Shown here one piece after another: positions 15,841 through 22,728 of a stretch of 36,186 nt of DNA (its first letter is position 1; every line of letters starts with the position of its first letter). A model generated the notes under the pieces. That model was given only the letters and a program-made list of their open reading frames with translations, was not told where the DNA came from and ran no database searches. A program made the translations under genes and the position numbers. Source of the stretch: Alistipes sp. Marseille-P5061 (lineage in GTDB: Bacteria; Bacteroidota; Bacteroidia; Bacteroidales; Rikenellaceae); the NCBI RefSeq assembly GCF_900290115.1, contig NZ_LT985749.1, positions 711,868 to 748,053 of the forward strand, written 5' to 3'.

Positions 15841-15889
15841 CAAAAAAACGGTCCGGACTCTCACGAAGAGAGCTCGAACCGTTTTTTTC
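15841..15889 (-). terminator. Bidirectional terminator ending small-RNA copy 1
   Basis: AACGGT (15847-15852) pairs with ACCGTT (15878-15883), with an inner CTCTC/GAGAG stem. There is a run of A on the left and T on the right, so it can terminate both the minus-strand RNA and plus-strand transcripts from the lipoprotein gene. Confidence 0.8.
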
Positions 15890-16046
15890 GACAGGGCACC
15901 ACCCCCATCGAAAACGAGGTTCAATCGGAGGTATTCGACCCCGGAACGAGCACCGCCCCGTCGGTCTTAGCAGCAGTCGGACCGCTGCAACCTGCCGATT
16001 TCCTCAACCAACCTAAAACTACTAACCTAAATGAACCTTAAAACTT
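15842..16046 (-). ncRNA. Putative small RNA, array copy 1 (variant 3' part)
   Basis: A canonical promoter lies on the minus strand: TTTG at 16080-16083, 20 bp, TACCTTTG at 16052-16059. It is preceded by an A/T-rich tract shared with the other two copies. The predicted transcript starts near 16046 and shares about 50 nt with copies 2 and 3 (from GTGAAGTTTTAAGG through TTTTAGGTTGGT), then diverges. Its 3' body, about 145 nt, is unique and ends at the terminator 15841-15889. No start codon with a plausible protein follows. It is either an independent RNA or a leader whose original 3' part was replaced. Confidence 0.65.
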
Positions 16047-16051
16047 CACTG

Positions 16052-16083
16052 CAAAGGTAAGGGGCTGTTTTGAATTATGCAAA
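16052..16083 (-). promoter_or_regulatory. Promoter of small-RNA copy 1
   Basis: TTTG (16080-16083), 20-bp spacer and TACCTTTG (16052-16059) on the minus strand. An AT-rich upstream stretch to about 16130 is conserved in copy 2 and mostly in copy 3. Confidence 0.85.
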
Positions 16084-16327
16084 TATTTTAGTAATATCTT
16101 AAATATATTTAACAATTTGATAACATAAACAGCCTTCTACTGATTTCCACGGCCGCTTGAAACCGTTGGAAAGCAGGATGATGCGTCTCCGACAAACGGT
16201 TCCGTCCGAGGCAAAGGCCATTCGGTCCGACCTAGTGAAGCGGCGGCAAAACCTACGCCTGCGGGCAAAAAAAATCGGAGCCACCGGGAAGAGGGTCCCG
16301 ACAGAACCGAAGCGCAAAACAAGGCAC

Positions 16328-16375
16328 AAAAAAAGGAAACCCGGAATCGGGCTGAGCCCGAACTCCACAGTTTCC
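16328..16375 (-). terminator. Terminator of small-RNA copy 2
   Basis: On the minus strand GGAAAC (16375-16370) pairs with GTTTCC (16340-16335), enclosing a second hairpin TCGGGCTCAGCCCGA, and is followed by seven T. Confidence 0.85.
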
Positions 16376-16417
16376 TCACCAACCTAAAACTACTAACCTA
16401 AATGAACCTTAAAACTT
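16328..16417 (-). ncRNA. Putative small RNA, array copy 2 (about 90 nt)
   Basis: The promoter is TTTG (16451-16454), 20 bp, TATCTTTG (16423-16430). The predicted RNA runs from about 16417 to the T run at 16328. It contains the shared 5' segment with a repeated TTTAGGTT word (ATTTAGGTTAGTAG, then TTTTAGGTTGGTGAGG) and ends in the compound hairpin whose outer stem is GGAAAC/GTTTCC. Copy 3 is nearly identical over this span and beyond, which shows duplication of a unit of roughly 250 bp. No protein family explains it. A Bacteroidetes non-coding RNA with its own promoter and terminator is the best reading. I cannot match it to a named Rfam family by eye. Confidence 0.72.
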
Positions 16418-16422
16418 CACTG

Positions 16423-16454
16423 CAAAGATACGGGGCCGTTTTGAATTATGCAAA
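16423..16454 (-). promoter_or_regulatory. Promoter of small-RNA copy 2
   Basis: TTTG (16451-16454), 20-bp spacer and TATCTTTG (16423-16430) on the minus strand. The same AT-rich upstream block as copy 1 follows to about 16500. Confidence 0.85.
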
Positions 16455-16599
16455 TATTTTAGTAATATTCTAAATATATTTAACAATTTGGTAACATAAA
16501 CCGCCCTGGATGGGCCTGTAGAGGCACCGAAAACGATTGCGCAGACATTAGAACCCCATTTCGAACCGTTCCATCCGCAGCCGTTCCGTTCAGCCGAGG

Positions 16600-17090
16600 T
16601 GCCGGTTGGAGAATGCTCAAGCTGGGGAGAGGGTTCAAGCCGGGAAGAGTGTAGGCGGGGAAGGAAGGTGCGAGACGCGCGAAAAGAGGGCGTGCAGAAA
16701 GAGGCGCGCGGGGAAGAGGGCGCGCGGGAAAGAGAGCGCGGAAAGAGAGCGCACGGGAAAGAGAGCGCACGGGAAAGGAGGCGCGAAAAAAAGGCGTGCG
16801 GGAAAGAGGGCACGCGGGGAAGAGGGCGTGAGGAAAGAGGGCGTGCAGGAAGAGGGCGTGCAGGAAGAGGGCGTGCAGGAAGAGGGCGTGCAGGAAGAGG
16901 GCGTGCAGGAAGAGGGCGCACGGGAAAGGAGGCGAGGAAAGAAGGCAAAGGGAAAAGGCAGCAGGGCACCGGACACCTCAGAAGGAAGACAGCAGCCCAA
17001 AAGGAAAAAGAACAACTCGGAAAGGAGAAAGAGCAGCTCGGAAGAAAAAGCAGGGCAGCAGACACCCCGGAAGAGGAGGGGCTGAAAATA
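16600..17090. repeat. Purine-rich minisatellite, 15-bp unit
   Basis: The plus strand is almost wholly G/A-rich with a 15-bp unit AGGAAGAGGGCGTGC. Four perfect copies run from 16847 to 16906, with many diverged 13-16 bp relatives (such as GGGAAAGAGAGCGCAC) on both sides. It lies between small-RNA copies 2 and 3. Because the unit is a multiple of three, all frames stay open and give proline/arginine/cysteine repeats on the minus strand. The period shifts (15 and 16 bp) and the composition argue against a real protein. Confidence 0.8.
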
Positions 17091-17150
17091 AAAAAATTCG
17101 GAGCCGCCGGAAACTGGGTCCGGGCAGAACCGAAGCGCAAAAAGGGGCAC

Positions 17151-17198
17151 AAAAAAAGGAAACCCGGAATCGGGCTGAGCCCGAACTCCACAGTTTCC
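17151..17198 (-). terminator. Terminator of small-RNA copy 3
   Basis: The same compound hairpin as copy 2: GGAAAC (17198-17193) pairs with GTTTCC (17163-17158), with an inner CGGGCT/AGCCCG stem and seven T on the minus strand. Confidence 0.85.
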
Positions 17199-17241
17199 TC
17201 ACCAACCTAAAACTACTAACCTAAAATGAACCTTAAAACTT
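17151..17241 (-). ncRNA. Putative small RNA, array copy 3 (about 90 nt)
   Basis: The promoter is TTTG (17275-17278), 20 bp, TATCTTTG (17247-17254). The RNA body from about 17241 to 17151 repeats copy 2 with a few changes (one extra A near 17225 and CGTT for CACT near 17244). The hairpin and terminator are conserved exactly, while the distal AT-rich upstream block is more diverged than in copies 1 and 2. It lies about 120 bp downstream of the glycosyltransferase operon on the same strand, so it could also receive readthrough from it. Confidence 0.72.
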
Positions 17242-17246
17242 CGTTG

Positions 17247-17278
17247 CAAAGATAAGGCTGTTCGGTGAATTATGCAAA
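17247..17278 (-). promoter_or_regulatory. Promoter of small-RNA copy 3
   Basis: TTTG (17275-17278), 20-bp spacer and TATCTTTG (17247-17254) on the minus strand. The spacer sequence differs from copies 1 and 2 while its length and both boxes are kept. Confidence 0.85.
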
Positions 17279-17362
17279 TATTTTAGGAATATTCTAAATA
17301 AATTTAACAATCCCGTAACATCGTTCCCACCGCGACACGGGGAAATGCCTTCCCGAACGCTT

Positions 17363-18514
17363 CTACAGGGCAAGTACCTTGCGGTAGGTCGAGAGCAGCT
17401 CCGAGGCGATGACCTCGGGCTCGAAGCGGGCGACCCAGGCGCGTCCATCGGCAACCATCCGCCGGCGCAGCGCCTCGTCGCCGAGCACCTCCTCAATCCG
17501 CCGGGCCAGTTCCTGCGGGTCGTCGGGGTCGACGTAGAGGGCGCCGGGGCCTCCGGCCTCCTCGAGGCACGAACCCGTAGCGCCGATGGAGGGGACGCCG
17601 CAGTTGGCCGCTTCAATCATCGGGATGCCGAACCCCTCGTAGCGCGACGGATAGACGAAGAGGTCGGCACCCTGGTAGAGCGCCGGCAGGTCGTCAAACG
17701 AAACGCCCTCGAGCACATGCAGATAGGGTGTCAGTCCATGCGCCGCGGCGAACTCCTCGACCTGCTGCGTATAGGGCGTGCGTTTGCCGACGGCCACGAC
17801 GTGGCGCGGTGCGGGAAGCTGGGCGACGGCCTGCAGCAGCAACAGCAGATTCTTGCGCTCCTCGATGCTCCCCACCGAGAGGATGTAATGGTCGGGCAGC
17901 GCATGGCGCCGGCGCACGTCGTCGAGCAGCGCCGCATCGACCGGATGTTTGAAACGCTCGTCACACCCCTGGTAAATCACATCGATTTTCTGCTCCGGAA
18001 TACCGAAGAAGTGCATCACGTCGCGCTTGGTCGCTTCGCTGATGGCGATGATGCGGTCGGCACGGCGGCAGGCGCTGCGGAACTTGAGCGTATAAATCCA
18101 GCGGTCGACGGGCTTGTAATAGGCCGGGAAGCGCAGGAATATCAGGTCGTGAATCGTCACCACCGACCGAACGCCCCGCTTGCGGAGGCCCGAGGGCAGT
18201 TCGCCGCTCAGGCCGTGGAAGAGCGCCGTGTCGGGCGCCAGTTCGCGGCTCAGGCCGAACGAGCGCCACAACGCCTTGAAGGGGCCGTGCAGCGGCTTGT
18301 GCGGATAGCGGAAGGTGAGCTGCGGGATACCGTCGAGCCGCCGGCGCAGCTCATCGCGTCCCGGGTCGGGCGTATAGAGGTCGTAGCGGTTCTGCGGCGC
18401 AAAGCGGGCCAGCATGGCGACCATCGTCCGGCCGTAGTTGCCCAGACCCGTAGCGTTGTGGGTGATGCGCTTGGCGTCGAATGCGATGCGGAGGCTTCGG
18501 AAATCCAGATTCAT
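17363..18514 (-). CDS. Glycosyltransferase family 4 (GT-B), mannosyltransferase-like
   Basis: The 383-residue cytoplasmic GT-B enzyme begins IAFDAKRITHNATGLGNYGRTMV, the donor/acceptor-loop form seen in GT4 mannosyl- and galactosyltransferases. It has the acceptor-domain segment VVTIHDLIFLRFPAYY and the C-terminal nucleotide-sugar site YILSVGSIEERKNLLLLLQA, and ends with the E-x7-E motif region (YPSRYEGFGIPMIEAANCGVPSI). It would transfer a sugar from a nucleotide donor to a glycan. It is the last gene of a minus-strand run of oxidoreductase, GT2 and two GT4 genes with gaps of 9-23 bp, so it probably helps build the same surface glycan or lipopolysaccharide-type structure. Confidence 0.9.
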   Translation of the reverse strand: MNLDFRSLRIAFDAKRITHNATGLGNYGRTMVAMLARFAPQNRYDLYTPDPGRDELRRRLDGIPQLTFRYPHKPLHGPFKALWRSFGLSRELAPDTALFHGLSGELPSGLRKRGVRSVVTIHDLIFLRFPAYYKPVDRWIYTLKFRSACRRADRIIAISEATKRDVMHFFGIPEQKIDVIYQGCDERFKHPVDAALLDDVRRRHALPDHYILSVGSIEERKNLLLLLQAVAQLPAPRHVVAVGKRTPYTQQVEEFAAAHGLTPYLHVLEGVSFDDLPALYQGADLFVYPSRYEGFGIPMIEAANCGVPSIGATGSCLEEAGGPGALYVDPDDPQELARRIEEVLGDEALRRRMVADGRAWVARFEPEVIASELLSTYRKVLAL

Positions 18515-18529
18515 GACGGAATAAGCATC

Positions 18530-19639
18530 TTATGCGTAAAGATTGAGGTATCGTGCGTAGAGGTGGTCGTAGGAGAAGCTGCGCTCGAAATCGGCGCGGG
18601 CCTCGCGCCCCATGCGTTCACGCAGAGGGGCATCGTCGAGCAGCCGCCGCAGCGCCTGCGCCAACGCCTCTTCGTCGCCCGGGTGCACAAGCAACCCCGT
18701 ACGCCCGTCGTCGATGAATTCGGGCTGCGAGCCGTTGTCGGAGCAGACCTGGGCGCGCCCCGCCTGCATCGCCTCGAGCACCGTCAGACTGCCCGCCTCG
18801 CTGACCACCGAGGGCGAGACGCAGAGGTCGGCCTGCGGCAGCAGCCGGTTGGCCCCGCGGACGAAGCCCGCAAAGAAGACCTTGCCGCGCAGCGCCTCTT
18901 CGGAGGCCGTTTCACGGAGTGCGGCGACGAAGCGCTCCTCGCCCGTGCCGACCAGCACCAGCGCGAAGTCGTGCTCGGCCAGCCGCGCGCAGGCGCGCAG
19001 CAGCACGTCGCACCCCTTTTCGGGGACCAGGCGGCCGCAGAAGAGCAGCAGCGGCGTAGCGGGCGCAATGCCGAAACGACGGCGCAGGTCGGCGGCAGGC
19101 TCCCCGTCCGACGCCGCAACGGGCTCCGGAACGCTGTTGTGGATGACGCAGAGCCTGGCCGGGTCGACCGGCGGCTCGCCCGCGAGGAACTCGCGTCGGA
19201 CCAGCTCCGAGACGAAGGCGATGCGGTCGATGCGGCCGTAGAGCCAGCCGTAGAGCCATCCCCGCTTGCCGCGCCGCACCAGATGGCGCGTCAGCACGAT
19301 GCGGGGCCTCACGCCGAAGAGGCGGCTCAGCAGGCAGGCATAGGCCGCCGTGAAGGCATCCTTGAAGTGGTGGACATGGACCACCGAGGCCCGCGTCCGC
19401 AGAATCAGCAGCGCCAGCAGCAGTGCCGACCAGAGGTCGACGGCCCCCTTCAGGGGCATCGTGCGGCACCCGGTCCCGAGGCCCGCCGTGCGCTCGCCGA
19501 TGATGCGGCTCCGGCGCGAAACCAGCTCCACGCGCCGGCCGTCGGCCAGCAGGCGGCGCGTGAGGTCGTAGACGAACTGCTCGCCACCGCCCCACGCGGG
19601 GGTCGCGAATATCTGGATGATGGTTCCGGAGTGCTCCAT
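18530..19639 (-). CDS. Glycosyltransferase family 4 (GT-B)
   Basis: The 369-residue GT4 enzyme starts MEHSGTIIQIFATPAWGGGEQFVYDL, with a glycine-rich acceptor loop, and has the nucleotide-sugar core LLLFCGRLVPEKGCDVLLRA. The conserved E-x7-E region is SPSVVSEAGSLTVLEAMQAGRAQVCS, followed by GLLVHPGDEEALAQALRRLL. The start at 19639 is fixed by homology and by a TATATTTG box at 19645-19652 only 5 bp upstream. The in-frame extension to 19897 overlaps the GT2 gene and is not protein-like. It is separated from the next gene by 15 bp. The likely role is lipopolysaccharide or capsule sugar transfer, substrate unknown. Confidence 0.9.
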   Translation of the reverse strand: MEHSGTIIQIFATPAWGGGEQFVYDLTRRLLADGRRVELVSRRSRIIGERTAGLGTGCRTMPLKGAVDLWSALLLALLILRTRASVVHVHHFKDAFTAAYACLLSRLFGVRPRIVLTRHLVRRGKRGWLYGWLYGRIDRIAFVSELVRREFLAGEPPVDPARLCVIHNSVPEPVAASDGEPAADLRRRFGIAPATPLLLFCGRLVPEKGCDVLLRACARLAEHDFALVLVGTGEERFVAALRETASEEALRGKVFFAGFVRGANRLLPQADLCVSPSVVSEAGSLTVLEAMQAGRAQVCSDNGSQPEFIDDGRTGLLVHPGDEEALAQALRRLLDDAPLRERMGREARADFERSFSYDHLYARYLNLYA

Positions 19640-19644
19640 AAGGA

Positions 19645-19652
19645 CAAATATA
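19645..19652 (-). promoter_or_regulatory. Internal -7 box before the second glycosyltransferase gene
   Basis: TATATTTG on the minus strand matches TAnnTTTG and leaves only 5 bp to the ATG. If active it gives a leaderless or near-leaderless mRNA for the two GT4 genes. Confidence 0.55.
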
Positions 19653-19662
19653 GCGAAAATTT

Positions 19663-20694
19663 TCAATGCGCCATACGGCGGCGGAGACTCGTGCCCCAGC
19701 GGCGCGCCGTGAGCAGGAGCACGACTGCCGGCCGCAACGCATGCCAGCGGTCGAGGGCGAACATCAGCAGCTCGCTCCGCGAGAAGAAGCCGCTCAGAAT
19801 GCGGTGCAGCCCCCGCGTCTGGTCGCGCAGCCGGCATACGTAGGGGTCGTCGCCCCGCCAGGGGCTGCTGCTGCGGTCGATGTAGCGGATGTACCACCAG
19901 AGCTCGTTGACCAGCCGGTAGAGGTCGGCGCCGCTGTCGGCAAGCCGCACGGCGTTGCGGCGGAAGATGTCGTCAACCACCTCGGCGTAGCTGCGGCAGT
20001 AGTCGAAGCTGATGCGGCGGTGAATCTCCGAACCGGGGCGCTGCAGGTAGTTGTACCCGGCGTAGTCGATGAAGCGCACGTGCGGCGCGCGGCAGGCAAT
20101 CTGGATGTTGACCAGCGTATCCTGCCCCCGGCGCATGGGATAGTGGAGCAGCGTGCCGTCGAAGAGCGAGCGTCTGAAGAGCTTGCCCCACAGCGAGGGG
20201 GCGACGCCGAAGGTCATCACCTCGCGCAGGTAGCCCAGCCCCTCGAGGTCGGCCGTGCGTCCCTCGCGGACGACCGTCCGGTAGGAGGCGCAGACGCGCG
20301 TGTAGTTGCCGCAGACGATGTCGCAGTCCGCACGCTCCTCGATGGCCGCAACCATCCGCTCGAGCATGTCGGGCTCCCACCAGTCGTCGCCGTCGAGAAA
20401 GCAGACATACCGTCCGCGCGAGCGCGACAGCGCCGTCTCACGGGCGCGGGCCACGCCGCGGTTCTCGGTCGAGAGCACCACGAAGCGGTCGTCGCCGGCG
20501 GTCAGGCGCCGGATTTCGGCCAGCGAGCCGTCCTTCGAGCCGTCGTCGACGACGATGGCCTCGAAATCGGGGTAGCTCTGGCGCCGGACCGATTCGATGC
20601 AGGGGGCAAGGTAGCCCTCAAGGTTGTAAACCGGGATGACGACCGACACCGCGGGGGCGGCAAGTCGGTCGTTTGAAAGGGAGGGGGTATCCAT
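19663..20694 (-). CDS. Glycosyltransferase family 2 (GT-A)
   Basis: The 343-residue GT-A enzyme has the classic N-terminal Rossmann-like start VSVVIPVYNLEGYLAPCIESVRRQSYPDFEAIVVDDGSKDGS and the metal-binding DxD-type motif CFLDGDDWWEPDML. The second half is more variable, as is usual for acceptor-specific GT2 enzymes. It begins 9 bp after the FAD-oxidoreductase gene and ends 23 bp before the first GT4 gene, so it is within the same transcription unit. The substrate is unknown. Confidence 0.92.
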   Translation of the reverse strand: MDTPSLSNDRLAAPAVSVVIPVYNLEGYLAPCIESVRRQSYPDFEAIVVDDGSKDGSLAEIRRLTAGDDRFVVLSTENRGVARARETALSRSRGRYVCFLDGDDWWEPDMLERMVAAIEERADCDIVCGNYTRVCASYRTVVREGRTADLEGLGYLREVMTFGVAPSLWGKLFRRSLFDGTLLHYPMRRGQDTLVNIQIACRAPHVRFIDYAGYNYLQRPGSEIHRRISFDYCRSYAEVVDDIFRRNAVRLADSGADLYRLVNELWWYIRYIDRSSSPWRGDDPYVCRLRDQTRGLHRILSGFFSRSELLMFALDRWHALRPAVVLLLTARRWGTSLRRRMAH

Positions 20695-20703
20695 TGAATC
20701 GAG

Positions 20704-22257
20704 TTATTTGACGTAGTTGCGGACGGCCTCGGCAATTCGTTCGCCATCCATGGCCGCCGAGATGATGCCTCCGGCATAGCCGGCACCCTCGCCCGCCGGG
20801 AAGAGCCCGGCAGCTTCGGGGTGCATGAGCGTCGCCTCGTCGCGCGGGATGCGCACGGGCGACGAGGTGCGCGACTCGACGCCGACGACCACCGCCTCGT
20901 TGGTCAAGAAGCCGCGCATGCGCCGCCCGAAGGTGGCGATGCCCGCCCGCAGCCGCTCGGCGATGAAGCGGGGCATCCACTCGTCGAGACGCGAGGGGGT
21001 GATGCCCGGCAGGTAGGAGGTCGCCGGCAGCGTCGTGCTGGGGCGTCCCGCCACGAAGTCGGCCACACGCTGTGCGGGGGCCACCTGGTGGTCGCCGCCC
21101 CGCTCGCGGGCCAGCTCCTCGAACTGCTGCTGGAACTTCAGACCGGCCAGCTCGCCCCACTCGTCGCGCAGGTGGGCGAAGTCCTCGAGGCGGATTTCGG
21201 TCACCAGTCCCGAGTTGGCGAAGGGCGACGTGCGGCCGCTGGGTGACATGCCGTTGACCACCGACTGCGCCGCATCGGTCATCGCCGGGACGATGAATCC
21301 GCCGGGACACATGCAGAAGGAGTAGACGCCGCGTCCGCCCTCCTGGCTGACAAGCGAGTAGGCCGCCGCCGGGAGGTACTCGCCGCGCCGCTCGCAGTGG
21401 TACTGAATCGAATCGATGAGCGCCTGGGGATGCTCGATGCGTACCCCCATGGCGAAGGGCTTCGCCTCGAGCCGCACACCGCGGCGCGCCAGCAGCTCGT
21501 AGATGTCGCGCGCCGAGTGGCCCGTGGCGAGGATGACGGCCGCCGCATCGATGCGTTCGTCGCCGCAGCGCACGCCCGTCACGCGGCCGTCGCGCAGCTC
21601 GAGGTCGGTCACCCGCCGCTCGAAGAGGAACTCTCCCCCGGCATCGAGAATCGTCCGGCGGATGGCCCGCATGATGTAGGGCAGGCGGTCGGTGCCGATG
21701 TGGGGATGCGCCTCGTAGAGTATCGAGGGGTCGGCGCCGTGGAAGACCAGCGTCTCGAGCGCCTTGTGGTAGTCGCCGCGCTTCTTGCTGCGCGTGAAGA
21801 GCTTGCCGTCGGAGAAGGTTCCCGCGCCGCCCTCGCCGAAGGCGTAGTTCGAATCGGGGTCGACCGCTCCGTTGCGGTTAATCTGTGCGATGTCGCGCTT
21901 GCGGGCCGAGACGTCGCGCCCGCGTTCGAGAATCACCGGCCGCAGCCCCAGCTCGATGAGGTGCAGCGCGGCGAAGAGGCCGGCCGGGCCCGAGCCTATG
22001 ACAAGCACCTCCGTACGGCCGGCTACCGAGGGGTAGTCGAAGTGTACGGGTGCGGGCAGCGGCTCGCGGTCGACGTAGACCTCGAGCGTCAGGTTGACTT
22101 TGGGCTGCCGCTGGCGGGCGTCAATCGAACGCTTGACGACACGCACGAGGGCCACCTCGTCGGCGGCAAGGCCGAGACGACGCGCGGCGAGCGTATCGCA
22201 CAAGCGGGTATCCGCCGCCTGTTTGGGCGAAAGGACAAGGGTAACAATCTGAGGCAT
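20704..22257 (-). CDS. FAD-dependent oxidoreductase (COG2509 type)
   Basis: This 517-residue protein has an N-terminal small domain (about 1-85), then the FAD-binding Rossmann motif VLVIGSGPAGLFAALHLIELG, ERGRDVSARKRD, and the conserved NYAFGEGGAGTFSDGKLFTRSK. A second nucleotide-site motif ILATGHSARDIYELL and the C-terminal FPAGEGAGYAGGIISAAMDGE close the FAD fold. These match the uncharacterised 'FAD-dependent dehydrogenase' family (COG2509), widespread in Bacteroidetes, whose substrate is unknown. A TATTTTTG box at 22278-22285 means that a start at 22278 would precede the transcript, so the ATG at 22257 (MPQIVTL) is preferred. It heads the four-gene run with three glycosyltransferases, although a functional link to glycans is not established. 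Confidence 0.88.
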   Translation of the reverse strand: MPQIVTLVLSPKQAADTRLCDTLAARRLGLAADEVALVRVVKRSIDARQRQPKVNLTLEVYVDREPLPAPVHFDYPSVAGRTEVLVIGSGPAGLFAALHLIELGLRPVILERGRDVSARKRDIAQINRNGAVDPDSNYAFGEGGAGTFSDGKLFTRSKKRGDYHKALETLVFHGADPSILYEAHPHIGTDRLPYIMRAIRRTILDAGGEFLFERRVTDLELRDGRVTGVRCGDERIDAAAVILATGHSARDIYELLARRGVRLEAKPFAMGVRIEHPQALIDSIQYHCERRGEYLPAAAYSLVSQEGGRGVYSFCMCPGGFIVPAMTDAAQSVVNGMSPSGRTSPFANSGLVTEIRLEDFAHLRDEWGELAGLKFQQQFEELARERGGDHQVAPAQRVADFVAGRPSTTLPATSYLPGITPSRLDEWMPRFIAERLRAGIATFGRRMRGFLTNEAVVVGVESRTSSPVRIPRDEATLMHPEAAGLFPAGEGAGYAGGIISAAMDGERIAEAVRNYVK

Positions 22258-22277
22258 AATGACTCGGTTGGGGGTCA

Positions 22278-22285
22278 CAAAAATA
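22278..22285 (-). promoter_or_regulatory. -7 box of the oxidoreductase-glycosyltransferase operon
   Basis: TATTTTTG on the minus strand, 20 bp before the ATG at 22257. It decides the start of the oxidoreductase gene. Confidence 0.65.
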
Positions 22286-22338
22286 GCGAAAAAAAAGCAG
22301 AAACGGCCGCCCCGGATTGGGATTTGTGAATTTTTCGC

Positions 22339-22346
22339 TACCTTTG
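22339..22346 (+). promoter_or_regulatory. -7 box of tRNA-Leu
   Basis: TACCTTTG matches TAnnTTTG and ends 10 bp before the tRNA. A TTGG at 22317-22320 lies 18 bp upstream as a partial -33 element. Confidence 0.7.
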
Positions 22347-22356
22347 TCTTTCGAAC

Positions 22357-22438
22357 GCGGATATGGTGTAATTGGTAGCCACGTCAGACTTAGGATCTGA
22401 TGCCTTACGGCGTGGGGGTTCGAGTCCCTTTATCCGCA
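22357..22438 (+). tRNA. tRNA-Leu(TAG)
   Basis: An 82-nt class II tRNA. The acceptor stem is GCGGATA with TATCCGC, the D arm is TGGTGTAATTGGTAGCCA, and the anticodon loop CTTAGGA between CAGA and TCTG gives anticodon TAG. A variable arm and the T arm GGGGTTCGAGTCCC follow. CCA is not encoded. The 3' end faces an integrase gene, and tRNA-Leu 3' ends are known targets of NBU1-type Bacteroides elements, so this is the likely attachment site of the right island. Confidence 0.95.
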
Positions 22439-22440
22439 CA

Positions 22441-22469
22441 AAGGAGCCTTTTTCGAGGCTCCTTTTTTT
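22441..22469 (+). terminator. Terminator after tRNA-Leu
   Basis: AAGGAGCC (22441-22448) pairs perfectly with GGCTCCTT (22457-22464), followed by a T run. Confidence 0.9.
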
Positions 22470-22728
22470 GTGGGAATCCGGATGCAGAACAGCGCGAAAT
22501 GATTGTATATCAATAAATTGATTGCAATAATCAGCATCCCGGCCTCCGCCACCGAAAAGTATTTCGCCGAAAACCTTCGGGTGGCAATTTGGTGGCAAAG
22601 GGGTCAAATCGGGAGCCAGGCGAGCAAACTGCCACCTTTTTTGCTTATAATACACTGAACTGCTGCATTTTGCATCGCAATAGATTTTTCTTGTCAGCGT
22701 TTTGTTAACCTCTAAATTTTACAAAACC
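22470..22728. other. Putative integrase-binding region of the right island
   Basis: This AT-richer spacer holds GGTGGCAA at 22580-22587 and 22591-22598 (11 bp apart) and the inverted TGCCACC at 22630-22636. Such short repeats near the integrase and tRNA are candidates for arm-type Int sites. I see no coding sequence. Confidence 0.45.

Noticed and set aside
16600..17090. CRISPR-like array
   Set aside because: Units are contiguous with no unique spacers, and there are no cas genes in the window.
16409..17191. A 260-codon minus-strand frame with LPARP repeats, starting MEFGLSPIPGF, and its partner at 16099-16368
   Set aside because: The start lies inside the small-RNA terminator hairpin, both frames run past a strong T-run terminator, and the body is a minisatellite with 15/16-bp period changes. 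Similarity between the two copies is explained by DNA duplication.
17345..19843. An 832-codon open frame on the plus strand opposite the glycosyltransferases
   Set aside because: The minus strand has clear GT4 motifs in the same stretch. The plus-strand product has no recognisable family and is biased to Arg/Ala/Gly/Gln, as expected for the antisense of GC-rich genes.
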